From the NCBI GenBank assembly GCA_944412495.1, contig CALYBL010000031.1:1-54737 (forward strand): a stretch of DNA of 54,737 nt, given 5' to 3'. Shown piece after piece: positions 25,275 through 33,623 of the stretch. The stretch comes from an uncultured Clostridia bacterium. GTDB taxonomy: Bacteria > Bacillota > Clostridia > Oscillospirales > Acutalibacteraceae. Numbering within the stretch: position 1 is the first letter of the stretch; each line of letters begins with the position of its first letter. The notes below the pieces were generated by a model. The model ran no database searches. It saw nothing but the letters and a program-made list of their open reading frames with translations, and had not been told where the DNA came from. The translations under genes and the position numbers were made by a program.

Positions 25275-27401
25275 TTACCTCAGCGAAAGCTCAGTATATA
25301 TCTGTGTTATAAAGCCCGCCAGTCTGGCAAGCATACTGTATACAATACCTATTATGAGTATTACAAAGAACATACCTACTACTGTAAGGAAAAGCAGCAC
25401 TATTGTCTTTAACATCGAGAACTGATGCGCTTCCCTTGTGCTGAGGAGTATTCCGAGTCCTGTCCATGCGTAGGCTATTATATTCGCCATCGTAAGGAAT
25501 GCACTCTGATCAAGTGTCATAACATTGCTGAGCAGTGTTATCGGTATCATAAGCAGTACATAAGGAAGCAGAGCATATGCTGTAAATATCCAAATCTCTT
25601 TAAAGGTGCCCTCGCCGTCCATAAGCACCGATACGGCCCACTGCGCAACTACAAAGAATGCGAATATGCCAACCGAAGCTAAGAAGGTAAATACTATATT
25701 AAAGCTCTCAAGGTCATTATCATTGAAAAGATATCCCGTTGACTGCTGGACAATTATGCTTACGATAAAGAAGCATAGCAATATAATGTTTGCTACCAGC
25801 AATGAGCCTTTCTTTTCAAATTTTAAGTCAGTATACCCATTTATCGGGTGTGCCATCAAATGGAAAGGATACTTCCATTTGCTGACCTTCTTTTCATACT
25901 CGTTCTTTCTGTATTTCCTGAGTATCCTCGGAACTATAAAGTAGGCCAAAATAGCAAGTATTATCACTACCATGATGACGGGGAATATGCTCGACATTAC
26001 GTCGCTTCTTACACTGTCAAGCGCTACGGAATAATCCTCCCTGTTATCCCCCAGCTTAAGGTAGTACATGGCCTCTTCATAATTTCCTTCATCCAGCAAA
26101 GCTTTGCCATAGCCGGAGTTTGCAAGCGGATTCATGGAGTCATTTTTCAGAATCTCCTGCCATATTGCCTTCGATTCTGAATACATTCCATCATTTATGA
26201 GGTTTATTCCTTCGTGGAACAGCGCCCCGAATTCCGTCCTCCGGAATACCGTTATATTGTTGCGGCCTCCGTCAAGAACAATTATGTCCTCGCCTATCGA
26301 CTCTATCGCAACCGGATTGAAAAAGTTACCCTGCTGGTTTGAGTTTGCTCCGCCAAACACAAACATCAGATTGGTTTCCTCGTCATACTGATACACTCTG
26401 TTCTGAAACGCATCAATAACCGTAATAAAGCCAAGGTCGTCATATACTACATCAGTTATTCTTGATACAATAAATCCGTCAGCATCATCCCAGTACTGGT
26501 TGCGGATGCCGAATGTCACTGCTTTGCCGTCAGACGCCTCAAAAATATTGTTTCCAAGCGGATTCAGCTTTTTTATCTGTCCTGTATCCGGTATAATGCT
26601 TGTTTCGTATTTAACCGCATAAACAAAATCTTCGCTGTCAATATCTACAGAAAGATAGTTAACGGCAACATCTCGGCCCAATCTGTCCGATGCTGTATCG
26701 GGAAGAATATCCTGCAGCCACTGGCGCAAAATAACCTCAGCAGTTGCCGTAACGCTGTCGGCACCGTAAAAGCCTATAAAGTTATAGGATTGGTCAAACT
26801 GAAGCAAGCCCTGGTAGCAGTTATATGAAAGAACATATATAATTCCGGCATTATCTTTTATAACCTTGCAGGGAATAAAATTGAAGTTGTCAGCAATTAC
26901 CGCCGAATTGGTGGGCTTGGTTATCTGAGCCTTAAGACGCCCCTCAAGGTCAAATATGTGAACTACGTTCTGGACAGGGTCCGCTATAAGAATTTCTTCC
27001 TCATCCACAAAAATGCCGGATGAATAGCTGGCTGCCCTGTCCGGCTTGCCTATTTCCATAGGTTCACCGTTGTTTGTAAATGCTATTTCCCTTACAAGCT
27101 CATAGTCAGAATTCAATACCAATATCCTGTTGTTGCTGTTATCTAATATATAAAGCTCTTTATCCGGACTTACATACATATCGGTCGGATATGACATTTC
27201 GGCTGTCCCCAAATCCGTGCCGCTTATTGTAGCAATAGGCTCATACCCCGCCTTTGACGCCACAGCGTCGTCATCCGAGTTATAAAAAAACGTAGGATAT
27301 GGAGTTTCATAAACAGGAGCAGCAGATACAGCAAATTGGAAAAGCATAACTAATATAGCTGCAAAAAGCACTATTTTCATGCCTGTACGCATACGCTTCA
27401 T
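25275..27401 (-). CDS. NHL-propeller / TPR / Yip1-domain membrane protein
   Basis: Protein of 708 residues. N-terminal signal/anchor (~5-27), beta-propeller of NHL-type repeats (~50-390; repeated LYILDNSNNRILVL-like blades), a short TPR stretch (~395-455; ESKAIWQEILKNDSMNPLANSGYGKALLDEGNYEEAMYYL pattern), a membrane segment (~472-491), then a Yip1-type domain with about five segments (~530-700). Start at ATG 27401 with AAGGTG six bases before. It lies between two permease pairs and just before the DUF5696-like gene. The propeller would face outward, the Yip1 part sits in the membrane. Role unknown; a scaffold or assembly factor for the importer is my inference. Confidence 0.8.
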   Translation of the reverse strand: MKRMRTGMKIVLFAAILVMLFQFAVSAAPVYETPYPTFFYNSDDDAVASKAGYEPIATISGTDLGTAEMSYPTDMYVSPDKELYILDNSNNRILVLNSDYELVREIAFTNNGEPMEIGKPDRAASYSSGIFVDEEEILIADPVQNVVHIFDLEGRLKAQITKPTNSAVIADNFNFIPCKVIKDNAGIIYVLSYNCYQGLLQFDQSYNFIGFYGADSVTATAEVILRQWLQDILPDTASDRLGRDVAVNYLSVDIDSEDFVYAVKYETSIIPDTGQIKKLNPLGNNIFEASDGKAVTFGIRNQYWDDADGFIVSRITDVVYDDLGFITVIDAFQNRVYQYDEETNLMFVFGGANSNQQGNFFNPVAIESIGEDIIVLDGGRNNITVFRRTEFGALFHEGINLINDGMYSESKAIWQEILKNDSMNPLANSGYGKALLDEGNYEEAMYYLKLGDNREDYSVALDSVRSDVMSSIFPVIMVVIILAILAYFIVPRILRKYRKNEYEKKVSKWKYPFHLMAHPINGYTDLKFEKKGSLLVANIILLCFFIVSIIVQQSTGYLFNDNDLESFNIVFTFLASVGIFAFFVVAQWAVSVLMDGEGTFKEIWIFTAYALLPYVLLMIPITLLSNVMTLDQSAFLTMANIIAYAWTGLGILLSTREAHQFSMLKTIVLLFLTVVGMFFVILIIGIVYSMLARLAGFITQIYTELSLR

Positions 27402-27447
27402 TACTTTCACCTTTTTCAAATAAATTTGTTTTACTCTGTTATCCTGT

Positions 27448-28317
27448 TTACTCCTTAAGTCCCGATGTGCTCATTGTTTCAACTATCATATTCTGCGAGA
27501 ACAGGAAGAATATCATCGGCGGCAGCATCATTATGAGAGTCGCAGCCGCAGCAAGACCGAGACGTGCCGTACCGCCGGAGTTAAGCTGTGTGATTATGTT
27601 GGCAAGGCCTTTCAGGTTTTCGGTGTATATAAACGTGGTACCCTGATTGTTCCATGTAGTATTAAAGGTCAAAACCAAAACAGTAAGCCATGCCGGCTTA
27701 ACATTCGGCATTATTATCTTATTGTATATTCCAAATTCGCTGCATCCGTCGATACGGGCAGCCTCTATCATAGAGTTGTTTATCTGACCGATAAAGTTCC
27801 TCATAAGATACAAGCCGAGCGTGGCGCCGCATGCCGGTAAAATTATCGACCACTGCGTGTCTATAAGTCCCATAACCGACATGACGATATAGCGCGGAAC
27901 CTCTGTAACAGCCGCGCTGAAAAGCAGGGACAATACAATAATCTGGTTAAATACAGCCTTGCCCGGGAATTTATGCTTTGAAAGCGGATATGCTGCCATG
28001 CTTCCAAATACAAGTCCGCCGCCGACGCCAAGCACTGTCATAAATACACTGTTGAATATATATCTTGAAAGCGGTACCCAGAAGTCATTAACATATATGC
28101 CAAGCTGTGTAAAGTTAGTGGTTGTAGGATGCCTTACAAAAAATCTCGGCGGGAAGATAAGTATTTCGTCAAGCGGCTTGAACGCCGACATAATAACATA
28201 TATAACGGGAAGCAGGAAGAATGCGGCAAACAGAAGAAGGATTATAAAAATTGCAACATTTCCGGCCGTCGAGCGGTTTACGCTTTCCTTAAAAATTCGG
28301 ATTCTCGGCAGTTTCAT
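27448..28317 (-). CDS. Carbohydrate ABC permease, MalG type (pair 2)
   Basis: Protein of 289 residues with six membrane segments and an EAA loop (IEAARIDGCSEFGIYNKIIMPNVKP, about 185-209). Second member of a second permease pair; 21 bases after the MalF-type gene. Ends in the typical MSTSGLKE tail. Ribosome site GAGGGAA. The pair differs clearly in sequence from pair 1 at 20955-22921. Confidence 0.92.
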   Translation of the reverse strand: MKLPRIRIFKESVNRSTAGNVAIFIILLLFAAFFLLPVIYVIMSAFKPLDEILIFPPRFFVRHPTTTNFTQLGIYVNDFWVPLSRYIFNSVFMTVLGVGGGLVFGSMAAYPLSKHKFPGKAVFNQIIVLSLLFSAAVTEVPRYIVMSVMGLIDTQWSIILPACGATLGLYLMRNFIGQINNSMIEAARIDGCSEFGIYNKIIMPNVKPAWLTVLVLTFNTTWNNQGTTFIYTENLKGLANIITQLNSGGTARLGLAAAATLIMMLPPMIFFLFSQNMIVETMSTSGLKE

Positions 28318-28338
28318 TTAAGCTTTTCCCTCCTCTGT

Positions 28339-29271
28339 TTAGTCGTCAGTGCTGTATTTCCTGAGCACCGTCGTGATGATGTTGTTGAGTATAATCATCA
28401 GTATGAACAGGAAGGTCGCAACTGTACATGCATATCCAAGCTCGAAACGAACGGTGCTCAGGTCCTTCATATATGTAACCAAAACATCCGCCGCATAGTT
28501 AGTCGTCGGAGATCCGGCCAACGCCATGATTATGTCACCGACCGCAAACGTCGCAGATATCTGCATGACGGCACTAAACATAAGCTGAGGAGCCATCTGC
28601 GGTATCGTAATATAACGCAGCTCCTGCCATCTGTTCTTTACTCCGTCTATGGCGCCTGCCTCAAACAGACTCTTATCCATGCTCTGGAAGCCGGCTATAA
28701 AGGCAAGGAAGCCTGTGCCCAAGCTCAGCCATAGCTGGACGATTATGATAACATACATTACTATCGTTTCATCACTCAACCACAGCACCGGCTCGCTTAT
28801 AAGACCCAGATTCATAAGAGTACCGTTTAAAAATCCGTACTGGTTGTTGCTGAAGAGGAAGGTCCACACCATATACGTAGCACCGGCCAGTGTAGGAGCA
28901 TAGAAGAAGAAAGTGAAAATAGGTCTTAATATGCGTCCCATGTCATTTATAAGCCATGCGAAGAAGAACGAAAATATGTATCCAAGCGGTCCCGTAACCA
29001 CTGCAAAAACTATTGTATTACTCAATACCGTAAAGAATACATCGTCCTCCAGCAGCATCCTCTGATAATTTGAAAGGCCGGCCCAAACCGGAAGCTCAAG
29101 CATATTAAACGATGTAAAGCTCAGAAAAATAGCCCCTATGACCGGTATCATCCAGAACAGTATAAAAAATATCCCGAATGGAGCTATCATAACATAGCTT
29201 GATACATTGCTTTTTATGCGTTTCCATACGCTCTTCTTTTTATTGAGCGTCAAGCTGTTTTCCATGCTCAT
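28339..29271 (-). CDS. Carbohydrate ABC permease, MalF type (pair 2)
   Basis: Protein of 310 residues, basic N-terminus, six membrane segments, EAA-type loop (FEAGAIDGVKNRWQELRYITIP). Partner of the 27448 permease. It follows the large binding-protein gene by 33 bases. Start ATG at 29271 has GGGG four bases before it, the next ATG (codon 3) has the same site at ten bases; both are possible. Confidence 0.92.
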   Translation of the reverse strand: MSMENSLTLNKKKSVWKRIKSNVSSYVMIAPFGIFFILFWMIPVIGAIFLSFTSFNMLELPVWAGLSNYQRMLLEDDVFFTVLSNTIVFAVVTGPLGYIFSFFFAWLINDMGRILRPIFTFFFYAPTLAGATYMVWTFLFSNNQYGFLNGTLMNLGLISEPVLWLSDETIVMYVIIIVQLWLSLGTGFLAFIAGFQSMDKSLFEAGAIDGVKNRWQELRYITIPQMAPQLMFSAVMQISATFAVGDIIMALAGSPTTNYAADVLVTYMKDLSTVRFELGYACTVATFLFILMIILNNIITTVLRKYSTDD

Positions 29272-29304
29272 TTATCCCCATTTCTATAAATTTGCTTAGC
29301 AAGC

Positions 29305-32283
29305 TTAATTTCTGCGCGCAGCACTGGCTTCATATTCATCCCACTTGCGCTGCATCTCATCCTCAATATTTTTATACTGTTTTTCAAATGTAGCCTTGGT
29401 GTTTTCACCCTGGTTTACAACGCTCCTGAAAGCGTTATCTACTGACCTTATAACGAAATATCCGCCCGGAACCTCCGGAATTTGAGCAAGGTTTTCACGC
29501 TGTGCGTTAAGTGCTGCATATTCCTTATTCGACCAGCCTATATTTTCAAACGCAGCTGAATTGGCCGTCATAATACGTGAGCCTGAGCCAGCTATGTTTT
29601 CAACATTTATTACATATCTTTCCTGTACATCGTCTCTTGAGAACCACTCCACAAACTTCCAGCAGTTCTCATAGTTCTCAGCATTGGCAAATATCGATGT
29701 TGCAGTTCCTGAGGAACCCGACACGTTGTTTATTGTGCCGTCCTCCTGAACCATTCCCGGCAGAGGCGCCATTGTCCACTGTCCTCTTATTTCAGGCGCG
29801 GCCGCCAGCAGTGTGTTGTAAATTTCTATGCTTGCAAAAGCCAGCGGAAGCTGTCCGGTTCTGAACTCAGTATTGAGGTCATAGTCCGTGCTGAAGTCAT
29901 AAGTATCATAGAAATTGGTCCACATCTCAAAGGCGTCAAGCGCCTCCTGCGAGTCAAGCGCGGTGTGCCTGTTGTCGTCTGTGTAAAGCGAACCGCCGTG
30001 CTGATAAAGCAGCGTTGCGAATATGTCCTTAACACCGATGCCCTGCTGAACAATAAGCGTGGTCGTTGTCGAGTTGTACGGTATGCCTATTTCCATGTTT
30101 TTGCGCTGGAGTATCGGTATAAGCGAATATATGTCATCCCATGTTTCGGGCTCTGATATTCCAAGCTCTCTGAATATATCCGTACGATAGTACATCATCA
30201 TAAAGGTCTGTGTGTACGGTACCGCGTATACGCCACCCTCAAATGTGTATGGTATAAAGGCTCCGTCTGTAAATCTCGACTTTACCTCTTCAAAGCCCTC
30301 AAACTGCGTCAAATCAACCAGAGCATTACGCCATGCAAGGTCAACCGGCTGGCTTCTGTAAAGATTTATACACACGTCGGGACCCTTGCCGGCGAGCGTG
30401 GCCTCTACAATTCCCGTCTGCACCATTGAAAGGTCAACCTGTATTCCCGTTTCCGGTGTGAATTCCGACTGTATCAAATCGCTTAAAGCGTTTGCCTGGT
30501 CACGGCCCTGATTTATCCAGACCGTTATGGCATCGTCGGAGGTTGTCTCTCCTGATATTGAAGTATAGTCCTCAAAGAAAGAGGCTATAAACTTGCGAAC
30601 ACTGAATACAAATCTTTCCCATAAATTGCCGTTCTCGCGCGGCGCTTCGTCACTCGGGGACTGAAGCGTAATATAATCTATTTCCAGAGGCTGACCGGTG
30701 TTCGTCATAAGCCAGTTGGATATCTGAAGTATGTTATCTGCAAAAGTGGACAGTCTGTCCGGTATTGAGTCCGGGTCTTCAGCAAAGTCTGCCATCTGAT
30801 ATGCTATCGTACGAAGCGTATCGGAGTTTGAGGCGCCGTCGCCGTAAAGAGCATCATACTGGTCAGCCAGCGAATACATGAGATCCGACATTGCCTGCAT
30901 TTCGGCATCTATTCCGGGTATCTGGATGTCAAGGCTATAGTCGGTTAAAGAATCCGGGCTGGTTCCCGTTATCATTATTATTTGACTGTATATCTCGTTT
31001 ATGTCGGTATTGGCCTGATTGACCTGCTCCATTATGTCAGACCACTTGCCAAGCGTAACTTCTATCTTTATTTCATGCTGGCCCTGTGTGAGGTAAACCC
31101 TTGCCGGCTCGCCGCTTTCGGACGGCACTACCAGCGAAGACCAGCTTGCACTGTACCTGAAATCTATTCCTTCAAAGTCCTGCGAGGGAATTTCGCCGTC
31201 TATGTATATATTGCGGCAGACAGCCATGCCCGTCTGCGTATTCTGCAGATAACGCACACCTATCGAATACCAGCCGTCCTCCGGCACATCAACCACATAA
31301 GAAAGCCACTGTCCGGGATTAGACCAGCTGTTCTTTCCAATCGTATTCCTTAGAATTTTAGAGGGTGAATTTTCAAGTGAATATACGCCCTGCGTTATTG
31401 GGCTTATCCTGTCGTATGACGGTATGAGGCTGCTGTCGGATTTTTCATCAGCTACCTCACCCTGTATAACTATCGGCTCGCCGGCATAATCCCCTGCCGT
31501 TGCATCGACAGATGCTTCGTACTCTGCCTGAGTGGGAACTATTTCCTGACCGTGGAAGGTTATGGTGCCTATTACCAACGGTTCGCGCGTCGAGGTGACC
31601 GTATAGGTGTGCTCACCCTCGGTGAGATAAACAAGGAATGTGTCAGAGCTGTAGCTCTCGTTGTCCTTAAGCGTAGCGGTCATCCACTTGTATACCTCTA
31701 CCTGGTACGGAGCTGTCTCATTCCCATTAGCACCCACGCCTATTTCTCCGTCGTCTACCCATGTGCGCTTAAGAGATATGTTGCCCGCAGAAGAATACGG
31801 ATACTCGCCGTCAATCATGAAGGCCAGCTCCATATCGCGGCCCTTGCTCTCTACCGTGTGATAATAAAAGGTCATTGCATACATTGCAGTCTCAGGAGCA
31901 TAAAACGACCATGTTGCCGACTGATCCTCTTCAAGCAACACGGTTTTATCCTCTCCATCGTAATCACCGACCTGAAGCCCGTCCGTGCTTACGAGATTAT
32001 CTGCATTTACTATAATTTCCTCCGTAGCATCAGCATCGTTTGCGTGCTGCTGCTTATAATTATAGTATGATATTGCTTCGTCGGCAGCTGCCGCCGCCCC
32101 TGTTTCGGTCTCGCCCTCAGTTTCCTGAGTGGTTTCCGTTGACGGAACCGAAGAGTCAGAAGCACTTGCAGTATCCTCAACATCGCCTGCCGCCGAGGTC
32201 GCAAAAGACGGTATCGAAAATGCCGTAAAAGACATAGACAATACCAGCAATGCACATACACAAGATTTAAAAATACGCTTCAC
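29305..32283 (-). CDS. Large sugar-binding protein: carbohydrate-binding modules fused to a solute-binding domain
   Basis: Protein of 992 residues, about twice the usual size. Signal peptide (~1-29), acidic Ser/Thr linker, then two CBM6/35-like beta-sandwich regions (~100-250 and ~290-420, each with YSSAG or YSASW-type strands and a GxHxYTV/GQHEIKIEV motif), a helical insertion (~420-530), and a family-1 solute-binding domain (~590-985; GPDVCINLYRSQPVDLAW, YAVPYTQTFMMMYYRTDIF, WKFVEWFSRDDVQERYV). It would bind a large glycan and hand it to permease pair 2. I start at GTG 32283 nine bases after AAAGGG, giving MKRIFKSC as a normal signal peptide; a TTG three codons upstream is the alternative. 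Confidence 0.85.
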   Translation of the reverse strand: MKRIFKSCVCALLVLSMSFTAFSIPSFATSAAGDVEDTASASDSSVPSTETTQETEGETETGAAAAADEAISYYNYKQQHANDADATEEIIVNADNLVSTDGLQVGDYDGEDKTVLLEEDQSATWSFYAPETAMYAMTFYYHTVESKGRDMELAFMIDGEYPYSSAGNISLKRTWVDDGEIGVGANGNETAPYQVEVYKWMTATLKDNESYSSDTFLVYLTEGEHTYTVTSTREPLVIGTITFHGQEIVPTQAEYEASVDATAGDYAGEPIVIQGEVADEKSDSSLIPSYDRISPITQGVYSLENSPSKILRNTIGKNSWSNPGQWLSYVVDVPEDGWYSIGVRYLQNTQTGMAVCRNIYIDGEIPSQDFEGIDFRYSASWSSLVVPSESGEPARVYLTQGQHEIKIEVTLGKWSDIMEQVNQANTDINEIYSQIIMITGTSPDSLTDYSLDIQIPGIDAEMQAMSDLMYSLADQYDALYGDGASNSDTLRTIAYQMADFAEDPDSIPDRLSTFADNILQISNWLMTNTGQPLEIDYITLQSPSDEAPRENGNLWERFVFSVRKFIASFFEDYTSISGETTSDDAITVWINQGRDQANALSDLIQSEFTPETGIQVDLSMVQTGIVEATLAGKGPDVCINLYRSQPVDLAWRNALVDLTQFEGFEEVKSRFTDGAFIPYTFEGGVYAVPYTQTFMMMYYRTDIFRELGISEPETWDDIYSLIPILQRKNMEIGIPYNSTTTTLIVQQGIGVKDIFATLLYQHGGSLYTDDNRHTALDSQEALDAFEMWTNFYDTYDFSTDYDLNTEFRTGQLPLAFASIEIYNTLLAAAPEIRGQWTMAPLPGMVQEDGTINNVSGSSGTATSIFANAENYENCWKFVEWFSRDDVQERYVINVENIAGSGSRIMTANSAAFENIGWSNKEYAALNAQRENLAQIPEVPGGYFVIRSVDNAFRSVVNQGENTKATFEKQYKNIEDEMQRKWDEYEASAARRN

Positions 32284-32323
32284 ACCATTCAACCCTTTAC
32301 TTTAAATTTTATTTTAATAAATC

Positions 32324-33202
32324 TTATTTTCCCTTTTTGTATTCCGACGGTGATATGTTCAGAGTGCGCTTAAATGCCTTGCTGAAGGACTGGACCGTGT
32401 CGTATTTAAGCTTCATGGCCACCTCTGTTATGCTGAATCTCTCGCTGTCAAGCAGCTCGAGACTTTTTTCTATCTTCTTATTTCGTATGTAATTCTGCAA
32501 TGTCATTCCCGTCTTGCCTTTAAAAAGACGCGACAAATAGTTATAACTGTAACCTAAGTCCTTAGCTATCGTGCTTATTTTGCCTATCTCATCAAAATGC
32601 TTGTCAATATACTTTATAACAGAATATACGGCCGACCCGACCGAGTTTACAGAAAGCTCAGGTGTCAGCCTGCTCACCTCTGTCTCCGTAAAATTACGAT
32701 ATGTGAGCACTATTATATTTTCAATATAATTTTCTATAAGTACCTGAGAATACTCTACCTCGTTATACAACTCGTCAATCAGAGGTATGAATATATTTAA
32801 TATGTTGCGCTTATCTTCTCTTTTTACATCGTCGCTTTTATTATAAAAATCATAAAGCCTTGCGTTTTGAGGGTACTTCTGATTGTCAAAGAGAAAACCT
32901 AAATAAAAAAATCTCAGCGATTTGCTTTCGGAGGCATATATCTCGTGAGTTTCGCCTCTGCGTGTTATGAGAAGATCGCCTTCACCGACGTGGTATTCAT
33001 TGCCGTCGACCTTGAAAATCCCCTCGCCCGATACTATATATGATATTTCATGGCAACTCTGCTCATGCTTATCGATATGATATCCCAACTCGCAGTGCAT
33101 TTCACCAACCTGGTAAAGTTCAATAAACCTGAGCTTGACGGGGGAGTCAAAAAAAGATTTGTCAAAATGAAATTTACGGCCTAATGTCTGCAGTTCATCC
33201 AT
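32324..33202 (-). CDS. AraC-family transcriptional regulator
   Basis: Protein of 292 residues. N-terminal cupin sugar-binding domain (~30-115; ELGYHIDKHEQSCHEISYIVSGEG, HVGEGDLLI) and a C-terminal double helix-turn-helix (~190-290; SYNYLSRLFKGKTGMTLQNYI and SITEVAMKLKYDTVQSFSKAFKR, ISPSEYK). First gene of the import locus, so it probably activates the cluster when the sugar binds the cupin. ATG at 33202 is chosen for the AGGGGG site 8 bases before; a TTG lies 18 bases upstream. Long leader (~160 bases) with a 7-bp palindrome close to the ribosome site. Confidence 0.92.
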   Translation of the reverse strand: MDELQTLGRKFHFDKSFFDSPVKLRFIELYQVGEMHCELGYHIDKHEQSCHEISYIVSGEGIFKVDGNEYHVGEGDLLITRRGETHEIYASESKSLRFFYLGFLFDNQKYPQNARLYDFYNKSDDVKREDKRNILNIFIPLIDELYNEVEYSQVLIENYIENIIVLTYRNFTETEVSRLTPELSVNSVGSAVYSVIKYIDKHFDEIGKISTIAKDLGYSYNYLSRLFKGKTGMTLQNYIRNKKIEKSLELLDSERFSITEVAMKLKYDTVQSFSKAFKRTLNISPSEYKKGK

Positions 33203-33223
33203 TGAACTTCCCCCTTGCAATTA

Positions 33224-33241
33224 CATATTGATAACAATATG
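33224..33241. promoter_or_regulatory. Palindrome in the araC-type leader, operator candidate
   Basis: A perfect 7-bp inverted repeat with 4-base spacer, 22 bases upstream of the regulator's start. Could be an operator or an RNA hairpin limiting translation. Confidence 0.35.
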
Positions 33242-33367
33242 CTACTAATAGATTACCACAACCTCACATATAATTACAACGGTTTTTAGGTCGATTCAAC
33301 AATAAAAATGTTGGAAACTTAAAAGCTTATTGTCTAAATATATTAATATTGCCCATACCCGCTTGCT

Positions 33368-33376
33368 ATTATAACA
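33368..33376 (-). promoter_or_regulatory. Extended -10 promoter of the AraC-type gene
   Basis: Minus strand TGT-TATAAT; -35 weak, as expected for an activator-dependent or extended -10 promoter. Confidence 0.45.
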
Positions 33377-33564
33377 CAAGTTTAGCTAATCTTGTTGGTT
33401 ATATTTAACCTGTAATTCGTCATATTTTGCTTTTTAAGTTTACATAAATCGACTGTCAAAATATATCAACAACATATTGTACCCTGCAGCTATGTATAGC
33501 CATATTCTTATTTTCTCTTCAAATACTAACCGTGATAATTTTATAACAGCCAATCAAAGTTAAG

Positions 33565-33603
33565 AGATAAAGAGAGCCATACTGTTTATTGCAGTATGGC
33601 TCT
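33565..33603 (-). terminator. Terminator of the 33624 gene
   Basis: A 12-bp perfect stem (33573-33584 with 33592-33603), followed on the minus strand by a T-rich tail. Confidence 0.75.
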
Positions 33604-33623
33604 GCTTATTTTACCTTGTAAGC

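Larger units (their letters stand above)
33203..33623. other. Intergenic region upstream of the AraC regulator
   Basis: Contains the regulator's likely promoter (33368-33376), a palindrome CATATTG-ATAA-CAATATG at 33224-33241 just before the ribosome site, a weak hairpin near 33298-33314, an unassigned AT-rich part (33380-33560) and the terminator of the next gene (33565-33603). No gene seen. Confidence 0.5.
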
